A DNA stretch of 22,829 nucleotides, taken from assembly GCF_000003605.2 (NCBI RefSeq), contig NW_003111989.1, positions 69,646 through 92,474 on the forward strand, in the 5' to 3' direction. The notes beneath the pieces were generated by a model. The model searched no databases. It was not told where the DNA came from and was given only the letters and a program-made list of their open reading frames with translations. Positions 1 through 10,525 of this stretch are shown here, piece after piece; the stretch's first letter is position 1, and every line of letters begins with the position of its first letter. A program made the position numbers and the translations under genes. The DNA is from Saccoglossus kowalevskii. Lineage: Eukaryota; Hemichordata; Enteropneusta; Harrimaniidae.

Positions 1-507
1 AATTCCGTTGCTAACCATCATGGACAGTAACATGTTCATTACCAATACCACTACTAACCAACGTGGTAAGTAACATGCTCATTACCAATACCATTGCTAA
101 CCATCATAGTGAGTAACATGCTCATTACCAATACCACTGCTGACCATCTTGGTGAGTAATATACTCATCACCAATACCGCTGCTAACCATCACGGTGAAT
201 AATATACTCATTACCAATACCGTTGCTAAGCATCATGGTGAGTAACATTCTCATTACAAATACAACTGCTAACCATCGTGGTCAGTAACATGCTCAATAC
301 CAATACCACTGCTGACCATCGTGGTGAGTACCATGCTCATTACCAATAACAATGCTAACCATCATGGTGAATAACTTACGCATTACCAATTCCGTTGCTA
401 ACCATCATGGACAGTAACATGTTCATTACCAATACCACTACTAACCAACGTGGTAAGTAACATGCTCATTACCAATACCACTGCTGACCATCGTGGTGAG
501 TAATATA
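1..507. repeat. HOR block A, left copy
   Basis: This block matches 11908-12414 at an offset of 11,907 bp, with the same unusual monomers in the same order: ACCAACGTGGTAAG near 58-70, TCATCACC near 166, the private variant GCTAAGCATCATGG near 224-237 (also near 12132), the ACATTCTCATTACAAATAC monomer near 245, and ACTTACGCATT near 374. Other A-like blocks (for example around 8260-8720) have GCTAACCATCGTGG instead of the private variant, so this pair shares more recent ancestry. To its right it joins block B at a site where the partner copy has 301 bp (7 monomers) more. Confidence 0.85.
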
Positions 508-1278
508 CTCATTACCAATACCGGTGATAACCACCATGGTGAGTAACATACTCATTACCAATTCCGTTGCTAACCATTATGGACAGTAACATTCTCATTA
601 CCATTACCACTGCTAACCACCGTGGTGAGTAACATGCTCATTACCAATACCGTTGCTAACCATCGTGGTGAGTAACATGCTCAATACCAATACCACTGCT
701 GACCATCGTGGTGAGTACCATGCTCATTACCAATAACAATGCTAACCATCATGGTGAATAACTTACGCATTACCAATTCCGTTGCTAACCATCATGGACA
801 GTAACATGTTCATTACCAATACCACTACTAACCAACGTGGTAAGTAACATGCTCATTACCAATACCACTGCTGACCATCGTGGTGAGTAACATGCTCATT
901 ACCAATACCATTGCTAACCATCGTGGTGAGTAACATGCTCATTACCAAGGCTGTTGCTGACCATCGTGGGGAGTGACATACTCATTACCAATACCGTTTC
1001 TAACCACCATGGTGAGTAACATACTCATTACCAAAACCACTGCTAACCATCGCGGCGAGTAACATACTCATTGCCAATACCGTTGCTAACCACCGTGGTG
1101 AGTAACATGCTCATTAAGAATACCGCTGCTAACCATCGCGGTGAGTAACATGCTCATTACCAATACCGCTGCCGACCATCGTGGTGAGTGACATACTCAT
1201 TACCAATACCGTTGCTAACCATCATGGTGAGTAACATACTCATTACCAATACCGTTGCTAACCATCGTGGCGAGTAAC
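477..1278. repeat. HOR block B, left copy
   Basis: The block matches 12685-13486 at an offset of 12,208 bp. The offset is exactly 301 bp larger than for block A, so seven monomers were lost here or gained in the partner. Shared markers are the ACCGGTGATAACC monomer (near 520), ACATTCTCATTACCATTACC (near 590), ACTTACGCATT (761), ACCAAGGCTGTTGC (944) followed by CGTGGGGAGTGAC, CATCGCGGCGAG (near 1048) and ATTAAGAATACCGC (near 1114). The last 140 bp also match the start of block C, so the B/C boundary cannot be placed more precisely. Confidence 0.83.
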
Positions 1279-1835
1279 ACGCACATTGCCAATACGGTTG
1301 CTAACCACCGTGGTGAGAAACATGCTCATTACCAATAACACTACTAACCATCGCGGTAAGAAACATGCTCATTAACAACACCACTGCTAACCATCAAGGC
1401 GAGTAATATGCTCACTGCCAATACCGTTGCTAACCACCGTGGTGAGTACCATGCTTATTAACACTACCGTTACTAACCATCGTAGTAAGTAACACGCTCA
1501 ATACCAATACCACTGCTGACCATCGTGGTGAGTAACATGCTCATTACCAATACCACTGCTAACCATCGTGGTGAGTAACATGCTCCTTACCAATTCCATT
1601 GCTAACCATCACGGAGAGTAACATGCTCATTCCCAATACCTTTGCAAACCATCATAGTGAGTAACATGCTCATTACCAATAACACTGCTAACCATCGTGG
1701 TGAGTAACATGCTCCTTACCAATTCCATTGCTAACCATCACGGAGAGTAACATGCTCATTACCAATACCGTTGCAAACCATCATAGTGAGTAACATGCTC
1801 ATTACCAATACCACTGCTGACCATCTTGGTGAGTA
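1141..1835. repeat. HOR block C, left copy
   Basis: The block matches 11285-11849 at offset 10,144 bp, dropping to 10,015 after an extra 129-bp duplication. Shared markers are AACACGCACATTGCC (near 1276 and 11420), the following GATACGG-like monomer with AATACGGTTGC, CATCGCGGTAAGAAAC, CATCAAGGCGAGTAAT, and CATCACGGAGAG. In this copy C follows A and B; in the right-hand partner C comes before A and B. Small differences from the partner include AATATGCTC versus AATAAGCTC and AACACGCTC versus AACATGCTC. Confidence 0.83.
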
Positions 1836-1838
1836 ATA
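1581..1838. repeat. 129-bp (3-monomer) tandem duplication inside block C
   Basis: The TGCTCCTTACC monomer occurs at 1581 and again at 1710, exactly 129 bp apart, and each is followed by CATCACGGAGAG, a TTGCAAACC monomer and CATCATAGTGAG. The partner block at 11725 has this trimer once. The first left copy has picked up changes (ATTCCCAATACCTTTGC) that the second lacks, so the duplication is not brand new or the first copy mutated afterwards. Confidence 0.85.
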
Positions 1839-2319
1839 TACTCATTACCAATACCGCTGCTAACCATCATGGTGAATAACATATTCATTACCAATACCGT
1901 TGCTAACCATCATGGTGAGTAACATTCTCATTACAAATACAACTGCTAACCATCAAGGTCAGTAACATGCTCAATACCAATACCACTGCTGACCATCGTG
2001 GTGAGTAACATGCTCATTACCAATACCACTGCTGACCATCGTGGTGAGTAACATGCTCATTACCAATAACAATGCTAACCATCATGGTGAATAACTTACG
2101 CATTACCAATTCCGTTGCTAACCATCATGGACAGTAACATGCTCATTACCAATACCACAACTAACCATCGTGGTGAGTAACATGCTCATTAAAAATACCA
2201 TTGCTAACCATCGTGGTGAGTAACATGCTCATTACCAATACCACTGCTGACCATCGTGGTGAGTAACATGCTCATTACCAATACCATTGCTAACCATCGT
2301 GGTGAGTAACATGCTCATT
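1836..2319. repeat. A-like monomer block
   Basis: This stretch continues the array with the order seen in block A: CATCTTGGTGAG just before it, an ACATATTC monomer near 1880, the ACATTCTCATTACAAATAC monomer near 1920, CATCAAGGTCAG near 1954 and ACTTACGCATT at 2095. It differs from block A by using CATGCTC where A has CATGTTC, and CATCGTGG where A has CAACGTGG, so it belongs to an older lineage of the same block. Nothing other than satellite is present. Confidence 0.8.
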
Positions 2320-2531
2320 ACCAAGGCTGTTGCTGACCATCGTGGTGAGTGACATACCCATTACCAATACCGTTTCTAACCACCATGGTGGGTAACGTAA
2401 TCATTACCAATAACGTTAATAACAATCGTGGTGAGTAACATGCTCATTAACAATACCAATGCTAACCATCGTGGTGAGTAACTTGCTCATTACAAATACC
2501 ACAACAGACCATCGTGGTGAGTAACATGCTC

Positions 2532-2789
2532 ATTACCAATACCACTGCTAACCATCGTGGTGACTAACATACTCATTAACAATGCCGTTGCTAACCATCA
2601 TGGTGAGTAACATACTCATTGCCAATTCCGTTGCTAACCGTCATGGTGAGTAACATACTCATTACCAATTCCGTTGCTAACCATCATGGACAGAACCCTG
2701 CACATTACCAATACCACTTCTGACCATCGTGGTGAGTAATATACTCATTACCAATTCCGTTGCTAACCATTATTGGCAGTAACATGATC
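2532..2789. repeat. Module E-like block lacking one monomer
   Basis: The block has the CGTGGTGACTAACATACTC, AACAATGCCG, AACCGTCATGG and CAGAACCCTGCAC monomers in the same order as module E, ending in the TTATTGGCAG monomer. It is six monomers long because the GTTGATAACCACCATGG monomer is missing between AATATACTC and CAATTCCGTTGC. The other copies have seven. Confidence 0.75.
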
Positions 2790-3305
2790 ATTACCAATAC
2801 CACTGCTAACCATCGTGGTGAGTAACATGTTCATTACCAATACCGTTGCTAACCATCGTAGTGAGTAACATGCTCATTACCAAAAACACTGCTAACCATC
2901 GTGGTGAGTAACATGCTCATTACCAATACCGCTGCCGACCATCGTGGTGAGTGACATACTCATTACCAATACCGTTGCTAACCATCATGGTGAGTAACAT
3001 ACTCATTACCAATACCGTTGTTAACCATCGTGGCGAGTAAAATGCGCATTGCCAATACCCTTTCAAACCACCGTGGTGAGTAACATGCTCATTACCAATA
3101 ACGCTATTAACCATCGTGGTAAGAAACATGCTCATTACCAATACCGTTGATAATCATCGTGGTGAATAACATGCTCTTTACCAATACCATTGTTAACCAT
3201 CGTGGTGAGTAACATGCTCATTACGAATACCGTTGTTAACCATCGTGGTGAGTAACATGCTCATTACCAATACCACTGCTAACCATCATGGTGAGTAACA
3301 TGTTC

Positions 3306-3950
3306 ATCACCAATACCGTTGTTAATTACAATGGAGAGTAACATGCTCATTACCAATACCACTGCTGACCATCATGGTGAGTAACATGCTCATTACCAAT
3401 ACCATTGCTAAACATCCAGGTGAGTAACATGCTCATTACCAAGGCTGTTGCTGACCATCGTGGTTAGTGACATACTCATTACCAATACCGTTTCTAACCA
3501 CCATGGTGGGTAACATAATCATTACCAATAACGTTAATAACAATCGTGGTGAGTAACATGCTCAATAAAAATACCAATGCTAACCATCGTGGTGAGTAAC
3601 TTGTTCATTACCAATACCACTGCTGACCATCGTCGTGAGTAACATGCTCATTACCAATACCACTGCTAACCATCGTGGTGACTAACATACTCATTAACAA
3701 TGCCGTTGCTAACCATCATGGTGAGTAACATACTCATTGCCAATTCCGTTGCTAACCGTCTTGGTGAGTAACATACTCATTACCAATTCCGTTGCTAACC
3801 ATCATGGACAGAACCCTGCACATTACCAATACCACTTCTGACCATCGTGGTGAGTAATATACTCATTACCAATACCGTTGATAACCACCATGGTCAGTTA
3901 CATACTCATTACCAATTCCGTTGCTAACCATTATTGACAGTAACATGATC
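3306..3950. repeat. Module D, copy 1 (15 monomers, 645 bp)
   Basis: The module begins with ATCACCAATACCG followed by TTAATTACAATGGAGAG, and runs through ACCAAGG (offset +132), ATAACGTTAATAAC, GTGACTAACATAC, AACCGTCTTGG and CAGAACCCTGCAC to TTATTGACAGTAACATGATC. The distance from GTTAATTACA (3321) to CAGAACCC (3809) is 488 bp, identical in all four complete copies. Local changes here include AAACATCCAGG near 3411 and GTGGTTAGTGAC near 3461. The last seven monomers are the same unit as module E. Confidence 0.88.
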
Positions 3951-4337
3951 ATTACCAATACCACTGCTAACCATCGTGGTGAGTAACATGCTTATTACCA
4001 AAAACACTGCTAACCATCGTAGTGAGTAACATGCTCATTACCAATACCGCTGCCGACCATCGTGGTGAGTGACATACTCATTACCAATACCGTTGCTAAC
4101 CATCATGGTGAATACTATACTCATTACCAATACCGTTGCTAACCACCGTGGTGAGTAACATGCTCATTACCGATAACACTACTAACCATCGTGGTAAGAA
4201 ACATGCTCATTACCAATACCGTTGCTAATCATCGTGGTGAATAACATGCTCATTACCAATACCGTTGTTAACCATCGTGGTAAGTAACATGCTCATTACC
4301 AATACCGTTGCTAACCATCATAGTGAGTAACATGCTC
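3951..4337. repeat. Nine ordinary monomers between modules
   Basis: This is plain 43-bp array: a CCAAAAACAC monomer, a GCTGCCGACC monomer followed by GTGACATAC, then AACACTACTAACC and CATCGTGGTAAGAAAC. The same succession recurs after the other D and E modules (for example near 5680-6030 and 6920-7150). Nothing else is visible. Confidence 0.8.
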
Positions 4338-5283
4338 ATTACCAATACCACTGCTGACCATCTTGGTGAGTAACATACTCATTACCAATACCGCTGCTAA
4401 CCATCATGGTGAATCACATACTCATTACCAATACCGTTGCTAACCATCATGGTGAGTAACATTCTCATTACAAATACAACTGCTAACCACCGTGGTGAGT
4501 AACATGCTCATTACCAATACCGTTGCTAACCATCGTGGTGAGTAACATGCTCATTACCAACAACAATGCTAACCATCATGGTGAATAACTTACGCATTAC
4601 CAATTCCGTTGCTAACCATCATGGACAGTAACATGCTCATTACCAATACCACTATTAACCATCGTGGTAAGTAACTTGCTCATTACCAATACCACTGCTG
4701 ACCATCGTGGTGAGTAACATGCTCATTACCAATACCATTGCTAACCACCGTGGTGGGTAACATGCTCATTACCAATAACACTACTAACCATCGTGGTAAG
4801 AAACATGCTCATTACCAATACCGTTTCTAATCATCGTGGTGAAAAACATGCTCATTAACAATACCACTGCTGACCATCTCGGTGAGTAATATACTCATTA
4901 CCAATACCGCTGCTAACCATCCTGGTGAATAACATACTCATTACCAATACCGTTGCTAACCATCGTGGTGAGTAACATTCTCATTACAAATACAACTGCT
5001 AACCATCGTGGTCAGTAAAATGCTCAATACCAATACCACTGCTGACCATCGTGGTGAGTAACATGCTCATTACCAACAACAATGCTAACCATCATGGTGA
5101 ATAACTTACGCATTACCAATTCCGTTGCTAACCATCATGGACAGTAACATGCTCATTACCAATACCACTATTAACCATCGTGGTAAGTAACTTGCTCATT
5201 ACCAATACCACTGCTGACCATCGTGGTGAGTAACATGCTCATTACCAATACCATTGCTAACCATCGTGGTGAGTAACATGCTC
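4338..5283. repeat. 12-monomer (516-bp) tandem pair
   Basis: The first copy runs 4338-4853 and the second, partial, copy 4854-5283. Markers repeat at exactly 516 bp: the ACATTCTC monomer (4461 and 4977), ACTTACGCATT (4589 and 5105), and the CTGACCATCTTGG/CTCGG monomer. Both share the private variant ATTACCAACAACAATGC and the GTAACTTGCTC monomer after CACTATTAACC, which supports a local duplication. Copy 2 has an extra CAATACCAATACCAC monomer where copy 1 has CACCGTGG/CGTTGC monomers. Confidence 0.8.
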
Positions 5284-5584
5284 ATTACCAATACCACTGC
5301 TAACCATCGTGGTGACTAACATACTCATTAACAATGCCGTTGCTAACCATCATGGTGAGTAACATTCTCATTGCCAATTCCGTTGCTAACCGTCATGGTG
5401 AGTAACATACTCATTACCAATTCCGTTGCTAACCATCATGGACAGAACCCTGCACATTACCAATACCACTTCTGACCATCGTGGTGAGTAATATACTCAT
5501 TACCAATACCGTTGATAACCACCATGGTGAGTTACATACTCATTACCAATTCCGTTGCTAACCATTATTGACAGTAACATGATC
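5284..5584. repeat. Module E, copy 1 (7 monomers, 301 bp)
   Basis: The seven-monomer block carries GTGACTAACATAC, AACAATGCCG, AACCGTCATGG, CAGAACCCTGCAC, CCACTTCTGACC, GTTGATAACC with GAGTTACATAC, and TTATTGACAG. It is the tail of module D except for CGTCATGG in place of CGTCTTGG. Complete copies occur at 14568, 16632 and 17622, all 301 bp. The variant ACATTCTCATTGCC near 5363 is shared only with the copy at 14568. Confidence 0.85.
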
Positions 5585-6186
5585 ATTACCAATACCACTG
5601 CTAACCATCGTGGTGAGTAACATGATCATTACCAATACCGTTGCTAACCATCGTGGTGAGTAACATGCTCATTACCAAAAACACTGCTAACCATCGTGGA
5701 GAGTAACATGCTCATTACCAATACCGCTGCCGACCATCGTGGTGAGTAACATGCTCATTACCAATACCGCTGCCGACCATCGTGGTGAGTGACATGCTCA
5801 TTACCAATACCACTGCTAACCATCGTGGTGGCTAACATACTCATTAACAATACCGTTGCTAACCATCATGGTGAGTATCATACTCATTACCAATACCGTT
5901 GCTAACCATCGTGGCGAGTAACATGCGCATTGCCAATACCGTTGCTAACCACCGTGGAGAGTAACATGCTCATTACCAATAACACTTCTAACCATCGTGG
6001 TAAGAAACATGCTCATTACTAATACCGTTGCCAATCATCGTGGTGAATAACATGCTCATTACCAATACCGTTGTTAACCATCGTGGTGAGTAACATGCTC
6101 ATTACCAATACCGTTGCTAACCATCGTGTTGAGAAACATGCTCATTACCAATACCATTGCTAACCATCGTGGTGAGTAACGTACTC
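5585..6186. repeat. Monomer stretch with a duplicated GCTGCCGACC monomer
   Basis: This is ordinary array between modules E and D. The GCTGCCGACC monomer, normally single, occurs twice in a row (monomers starting at 5714 and 5757), the first followed by GTAACATGC and the second by GTGACATGC, which indicates a single-monomer duplication. It ends with CATCGTGTTGAGAAAC near 6122 and runs into module D at GTACTCATCACC. Confidence 0.78.
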
Positions 6187-6831
6187 ATCACCAATACCGT
6201 TGTTAATTACAATGGAGAGTAACATGCTCATTACCAATACCACTGCTGACCATCGTGGTGAGTAACATGCTCATTACCAATACCATTGCTAACCATCTTG
6301 GTGAGTAACATGCGCATTACCAAGGCTGTTGCTGACCATCGTGGTGAGTGACATACTCATTACCAATACCGTTTCTAACCACCATGGTGGGTAACATAAT
6401 CATTACCAATAACGTTAATAACAATCGTGGTGAGTAACATGCTCATTAACAATACCAATACTAACCATCGTGGTGAGTAACTTGCTCATTACCAATACCA
6501 CTGCTGACCATCGTGGTGAGTAACATGCCCATTACCAATACCACTGCTAACCATCGTGGTGACTTACATACTCATTAACAATGCCGTTGCTAACCATCAT
6601 GGTGAGTAACATACTCATTGCCAATTCCGTTGTTAACCGTCTTGGTGAGTAACATACTCATTACCAATTCCGTTGCTAACCATCATGGACAGAACCCTGC
6701 ACATTACCAATACCACTTCTGACCATCGTGGTGAGTAATATACTCATTACCAATACCGTTGATAACCACCATGGTGAGTAACATACTCATTACCAATTCC
6801 GTTGCTAACCATTATTGACAGTAACATGATC
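6187..6831. repeat. Module D, copy 2 (15 monomers, 645 bp)
   Basis: This copy lies 2,881 bp (67 monomers) to the right of copy 1 and has the same internal spacings: ACCAAGG at +132 and the CAGAACCCTGCAC monomer 488 bp after GTTAATTACA. Local variants include ACATGCGCATTACC before ACCAAGG, GTGACTTACATAC, and GTTGTTAACCGTCTTGG. It is followed by GCTGCTAACC rather than CACTGCTAACC. Confidence 0.88.
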
Positions 6832-7151
6832 ATTACCAATACCGCTGCTAACCATCGTGGTGAGTAACATGTTCATTACCAATGCCGTTGCTAACCATCG
6901 TGGTGAGTAACATGCTCATTACCAAAAACACTGCTAACCATCGTGGTGAGTAACATGCTCATTACCAATACCGCTGCCGACCATCGTGGTGAGTGACATA
7001 CTCATTACCAATACCGTTGCTAACCATCATGGTGAGTAACATACTCATTAACAATACCGTTGCTAACCACCGTGGCGAGTAACATTCGCATTGCCAATAC
7101 CGTTGCTAACCACCGTGGTGAGTAACATGCTCATTACCAATAACACTACTA
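6832..7151. repeat. Ordinary monomers after module D
   Basis: The order is CATGTTC, CCAAAAACAC, GCTGCCGACC with GTGACATAC, CACCGTGGCGAG with ACATTCGC, then AACACTACTAACC. The ACATTCGCATTGCC variant reappears near 18170, linking this stretch with 17923-18300. Nothing other than satellite is seen. Confidence 0.78.
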
Positions 7152-8525
7152 ACCATCATGGTGAATAACTTACGCATTACCAATTCCGTTGCTAACCATC
7201 ATGGACAGTAACATGCTCATTACCAATACCACTACTAACCATCGTGGTAAGTAACATGCTCATTACCAGTACCACTGCTGACCATCGTGGTGAGTAACAT
7301 GCTCATTACCAATACCATTGCTAACCATCGTGGTGAGTAACATGCTCATTACCAAGGCTGTTGCTGACCATCGTGGTGAGTGACACACTCATTACCAATA
7401 CCGTTTCTAACCACCATGGTGGGTAACATAATCATTACAAATAACGTTAATAACAATCGTGGTGAGTAACATGCTCATTAACAATACCAATGCTAACCAT
7501 CGTGGTGAGTAACTTGCTCATTACCAATACCACTGCTAACCATCGTTGTGAGTAACATGCTCATTACCAATACCACTGCTGACCATCGTGGTGAGTAATA
7601 TACTCATTAACAATACCGTTGATAACCACCATGGTGAGTAACATACTCATTACCAATTCCGTTGCTAACCATTTTGGACAGTAACATTCTCATTACCATT
7701 ACCACTGCTAACCACCGTGGTGAGTAACATGCTCATTACCAATACCGTTGCTAACCATCGTGGTGAGTAACATGCTCATTACCAAAACCACTGCTAACCA
7801 TCGTGGCGAGTAACATACTCATTGCCAATACCGTTGCTAACCACCGTGGTGAGTAACATGCTCATTAAGAATACCGCTGCTAACCATCGTGGTGAGTAAC
7901 ATACTCATTACCAATACCACAGTGAAAATCATGGTGAGTAACATACTCATTACCAATACCGCAGTAACCATCATGGCGAGTAACATGCTCATTGCCAATA
8001 TCGTTGCTAACTCTCATGGTTAGTAACATGCTCATTCAAAATAACACTGCTAACCATCGTGGTGAGTAACATGCTCCTTACCAATTCCGATGCTAACCAT
8101 CATGGAGAGTAACATGCTCATTACCAATACCGTTGCAAACCATCATGGTGAGCAGCATGCTCATTACCAATACCATTGCTAACCATCGTGGTGAGTACCA
8201 TGCTCATTACCAATACCACTACTAACCATCGTGGTAATTAACATGCTCATTACCAATACCATTGCTAACCATCATAGTGAGTAACATGCTCATTACCAAT
8301 ACCACTGCTGACCATCTTGGTGAGTAATATACTCATCACCAATACCGCTGCTAACCATCACGGTGAATAATATACTCATTACCAATACCGTTGCTAACCA
8401 TCGTGGTGAGTAACATTCTCATTACAAATACAACTGCTAACCATCGTGGTCAGTAACATGCTCAATACCAATACCACTGCTGACCATCGTGGTGAGTACC
8501 ATGCTCATTACCAATAACAATGCTA
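7152..8525. repeat. 1,374-bp tandem HOR, copy 1
   Basis: This unit is 32 monomers long, 30 of 43 bp and two of 42 bp (32 x 43 minus 2). Comparing by eye with copy 2 at +1,374 bp, I find about five differences between 7351 and 8525 (near 7386-7389, 7438, 7673 and 8090), roughly 99.6% identity there. The first 200 bp differ slightly more (CATGCTC/CATGTTC, ACCATCG/ACCAACG, CCAGT/CCAAT). Unit markers are ACTTACGC (7169), ACCAAGG (7351), ATAACGTTAATAAC, the 42-bp pair, TAACTCTCATGG, ATTCAAAATAAC and GAGCAGCATGC (8151). Confidence 0.9.
7907..7990. repeat. Two adjacent 42-bp length-variant monomers
   Basis: The monomers at 7907-7948 and 7949-7990 are each 42 bp. The first has CCACAGTGAAAATCATGG and the second CCGCAGTAACCATCATGG in place of the usual GCTAACCAT region, so each lost one base and both contain CAGT. 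These are the only non-43-bp monomers I found left of 17,578, apart from their duplicate at 9281-9364. Confidence 0.93.
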
Positions 8526-9899
8526 ACCATCATGGTGAATAACTTACGCATTACCAATTCCGTTGCTAACCATCATGGACAGTAACATGTTCATTACCAA
8601 TACCACTACTAACCAACGTGGTAAGTAACATGCTCATTACCAATACCACTGCTGACCATCGTGGTGAGTAACATGCTCATTACCAATACCATTGCTAACC
8701 ATCGTGGTGAGTAACATGCTCATTACCAAGGCTGTTGCTGACCATCGTGGTGAGTGACATACGCATTACCAATACCGTTTCTAACCACCATGGTGGGTAA
8801 CATAATCATTACCAATAACGTTAATAACAATCGTGGTGAGTAACATGCTCATTAACAATACCAATGCTAACCATCGTGGTGAGTAACTTGCTCATTACCA
8901 ATACCACTGCTAACCATCGTTGTGAGTAACATGCTCATTACCAATACCACTGCTGACCATCGTGGTGAGTAATATACTCATTAACAATACCGTTGATAAC
9001 CACCATGGTGAGTAACATACTCATTACCAATTCCGTTGCTAACCATTATGGACAGTAACATTCTCATTACCATTACCACTGCTAACCACCGTGGTGAGTA
9101 ACATGCTCATTACCAATACCGTTGCTAACCATCGTGGTGAGTAACATGCTCATTACCAAAACCACTGCTAACCATCGTGGCGAGTAACATACTCATTGCC
9201 AATACCGTTGCTAACCACCGTGGTGAGTAACATGCTCATTAAGAATACCGCTGCTAACCATCGTGGTGAGTAACATACTCATTACCAATACCACAGTGAA
9301 AATCATGGTGAGTAACATACTCATTACCAATACCGCAGTAACCATCATGGCGAGTAACATGCTCATTGCCAATATCGTTGCTAACTCTCATGGTTAGTAA
9401 CATGCTCATTCAAAATAACACTGCTAACCATCGTGGTGAGTAACATGCTCCTTACCAATTCCATTGCTAACCATCATGGAGAGTAACATGCTCATTACCA
9501 ATACCGTTGCAAACCATCATGGTGAGCAGCATGCTCATTACCAATACCATTGCTAACCATCGTGGTGAGTACCATGCTCATTACCAATACCACTACTAAC
9601 CATCGTGGTAATTAACATGCTCATTACCAATACCATTGCTAACCATCATAGTGAGTAACATGCTCATTACCAATACCACTGCTGACCATCTTGGTGAGTA
9701 ATATACTCATCACCAATACCGCTGCTAACCATCACGGTGAATAATATACTCATTACCAATACCGTTGCTAACCATCGTGGTGAGTAACATTCTCATTACA
9801 AATACAACTGCTAACCATCGTGGTCAGTAACATGCTCAATACCAATACCACTGCTGACCATCGTGGTGAGTACCATGCTCATTACCAATAACAATGCTA
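8526..9899. repeat. 1,374-bp tandem HOR, copy 2
   Basis: All the markers of copy 1 recur exactly 1,374 bp later: ACTTACGC at 8543, ACCAAGG at 8725, the 42-bp monomer pair at 9281-9364 and GAGCAGCATGC at 9525. With its left and right neighbours it forms a direct tandem, the freshest-looking large duplication in the window. The unit start is arbitrary, since it is a tandem. Confidence 0.9.
9281..9364. repeat. Duplicate of the 42-bp monomer pair
   Basis: Monomers 9281-9322 and 9323-9364 repeat the pair at 7907-7990 exactly 1,374 bp later with the same one-base losses. They show that the length variants were copied as passengers within the larger unit and did not arise twice. Confidence 0.93.
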
Positions 9900-10525
9900 A
9901 CCATCATGGTGAATAACTTACGCATTACCAATTCCGTTGCTAACCATCATGGACAGTAACATGTTCATTACCAATACCACTACTAACCAACGTGGTAAGT
10001 AACATGCTCATTACCAATACCACTGCTGACCATCGTGGTGAGTAACATGCTCATTACCAATACCATTGCTAACCATCGTGGTGAGTAACATGCTCATTAC
10101 CAAGGCTGTTGCTGACCATCGTGGTGAGTGACATACGCATTACCAATACCGTTTCTAACCACCATGGTGGGTAACATAATCATTACCAATAACGTTAATA
10201 ACAATCGTGGTGAGTAACATGCTCATTAACAATACCAATGCTAACCATCGTGGTGAGTAACTTGCTCATTACCAATACCACTGCTAACCATCGTTGTGAG
10301 TAACATGCTCATTACCAATACCACTGGTGACCATCGTGGTGAGTAATATACTCATTACCAATACCGGTGATAACCACCAGGGTGAGTAACATACTCATTA
10401 CCAATTCCGTTGCTAACCATTATGGACAGTAACATTCTCATTACCATTACCACTGCTAACCACCGTGGTGAGTAACATGCTCATTACCAATACCGTTGCT
10501 AACCATCGTGGTGAGTAACATGCTC
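9900..10525. repeat. 1,374-bp tandem HOR, partial copy 3
   Basis: The third copy follows copies 1 and 2 in phase (ACTTACGC at 9917, ACCAAGG at 10099) to about 10525, then switches: where copy 2 has TTACCAAAACC at about 9151, this copy has an ATACCAATACCAC monomer that belongs to an A-like block. Private changes are CACTGGTGACC and ACCACCAGGGTGAG near 10322-10385. The 42-bp monomers are in the part that is missing. Confidence 0.85.

Larger units (their letters stand above)
2320..4555. repeat. 26-monomer (1,118-bp) spaced HOR pair
   Basis: The ACCAAGG monomer at 2320 recurs at 3438, and the CAGAACCCTGCAC monomer at 2691 recurs at 3809; both spacings are 1,118 bp, or 26 monomers. Between these markers the order matches, including ATAACGTTAATAACAATCG and the CTAACATACTCATTAACAATG monomer. 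The copies are imperfect: the first lacks one monomer present in the second (GTTGATAACC near 3873), and the second lacks one monomer found near 2830, so the lengths cancel. This marks an older unit than the 1,374-bp HOR further right. Confidence 0.75.

Noticed and set aside
1-10. EcoRI cloning end suggested by the initial AATTCC
   Set aside because: CAATTCCG is a normal variant of the monomer found throughout the array, preceded by CC and not by G, so the window start is just an arbitrary cut in the repeat.
2920-3141. 73-codon open frame on the minus strand
   Set aside because: It lies inside the array, is made of shifted translations of the 43-bp monomer and exists only because a few variant bases remove stops. 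No ribosome-binding or Kozak context, codon pattern or conservation supports it, and it is the longest such frame found among more than 500 monomers.
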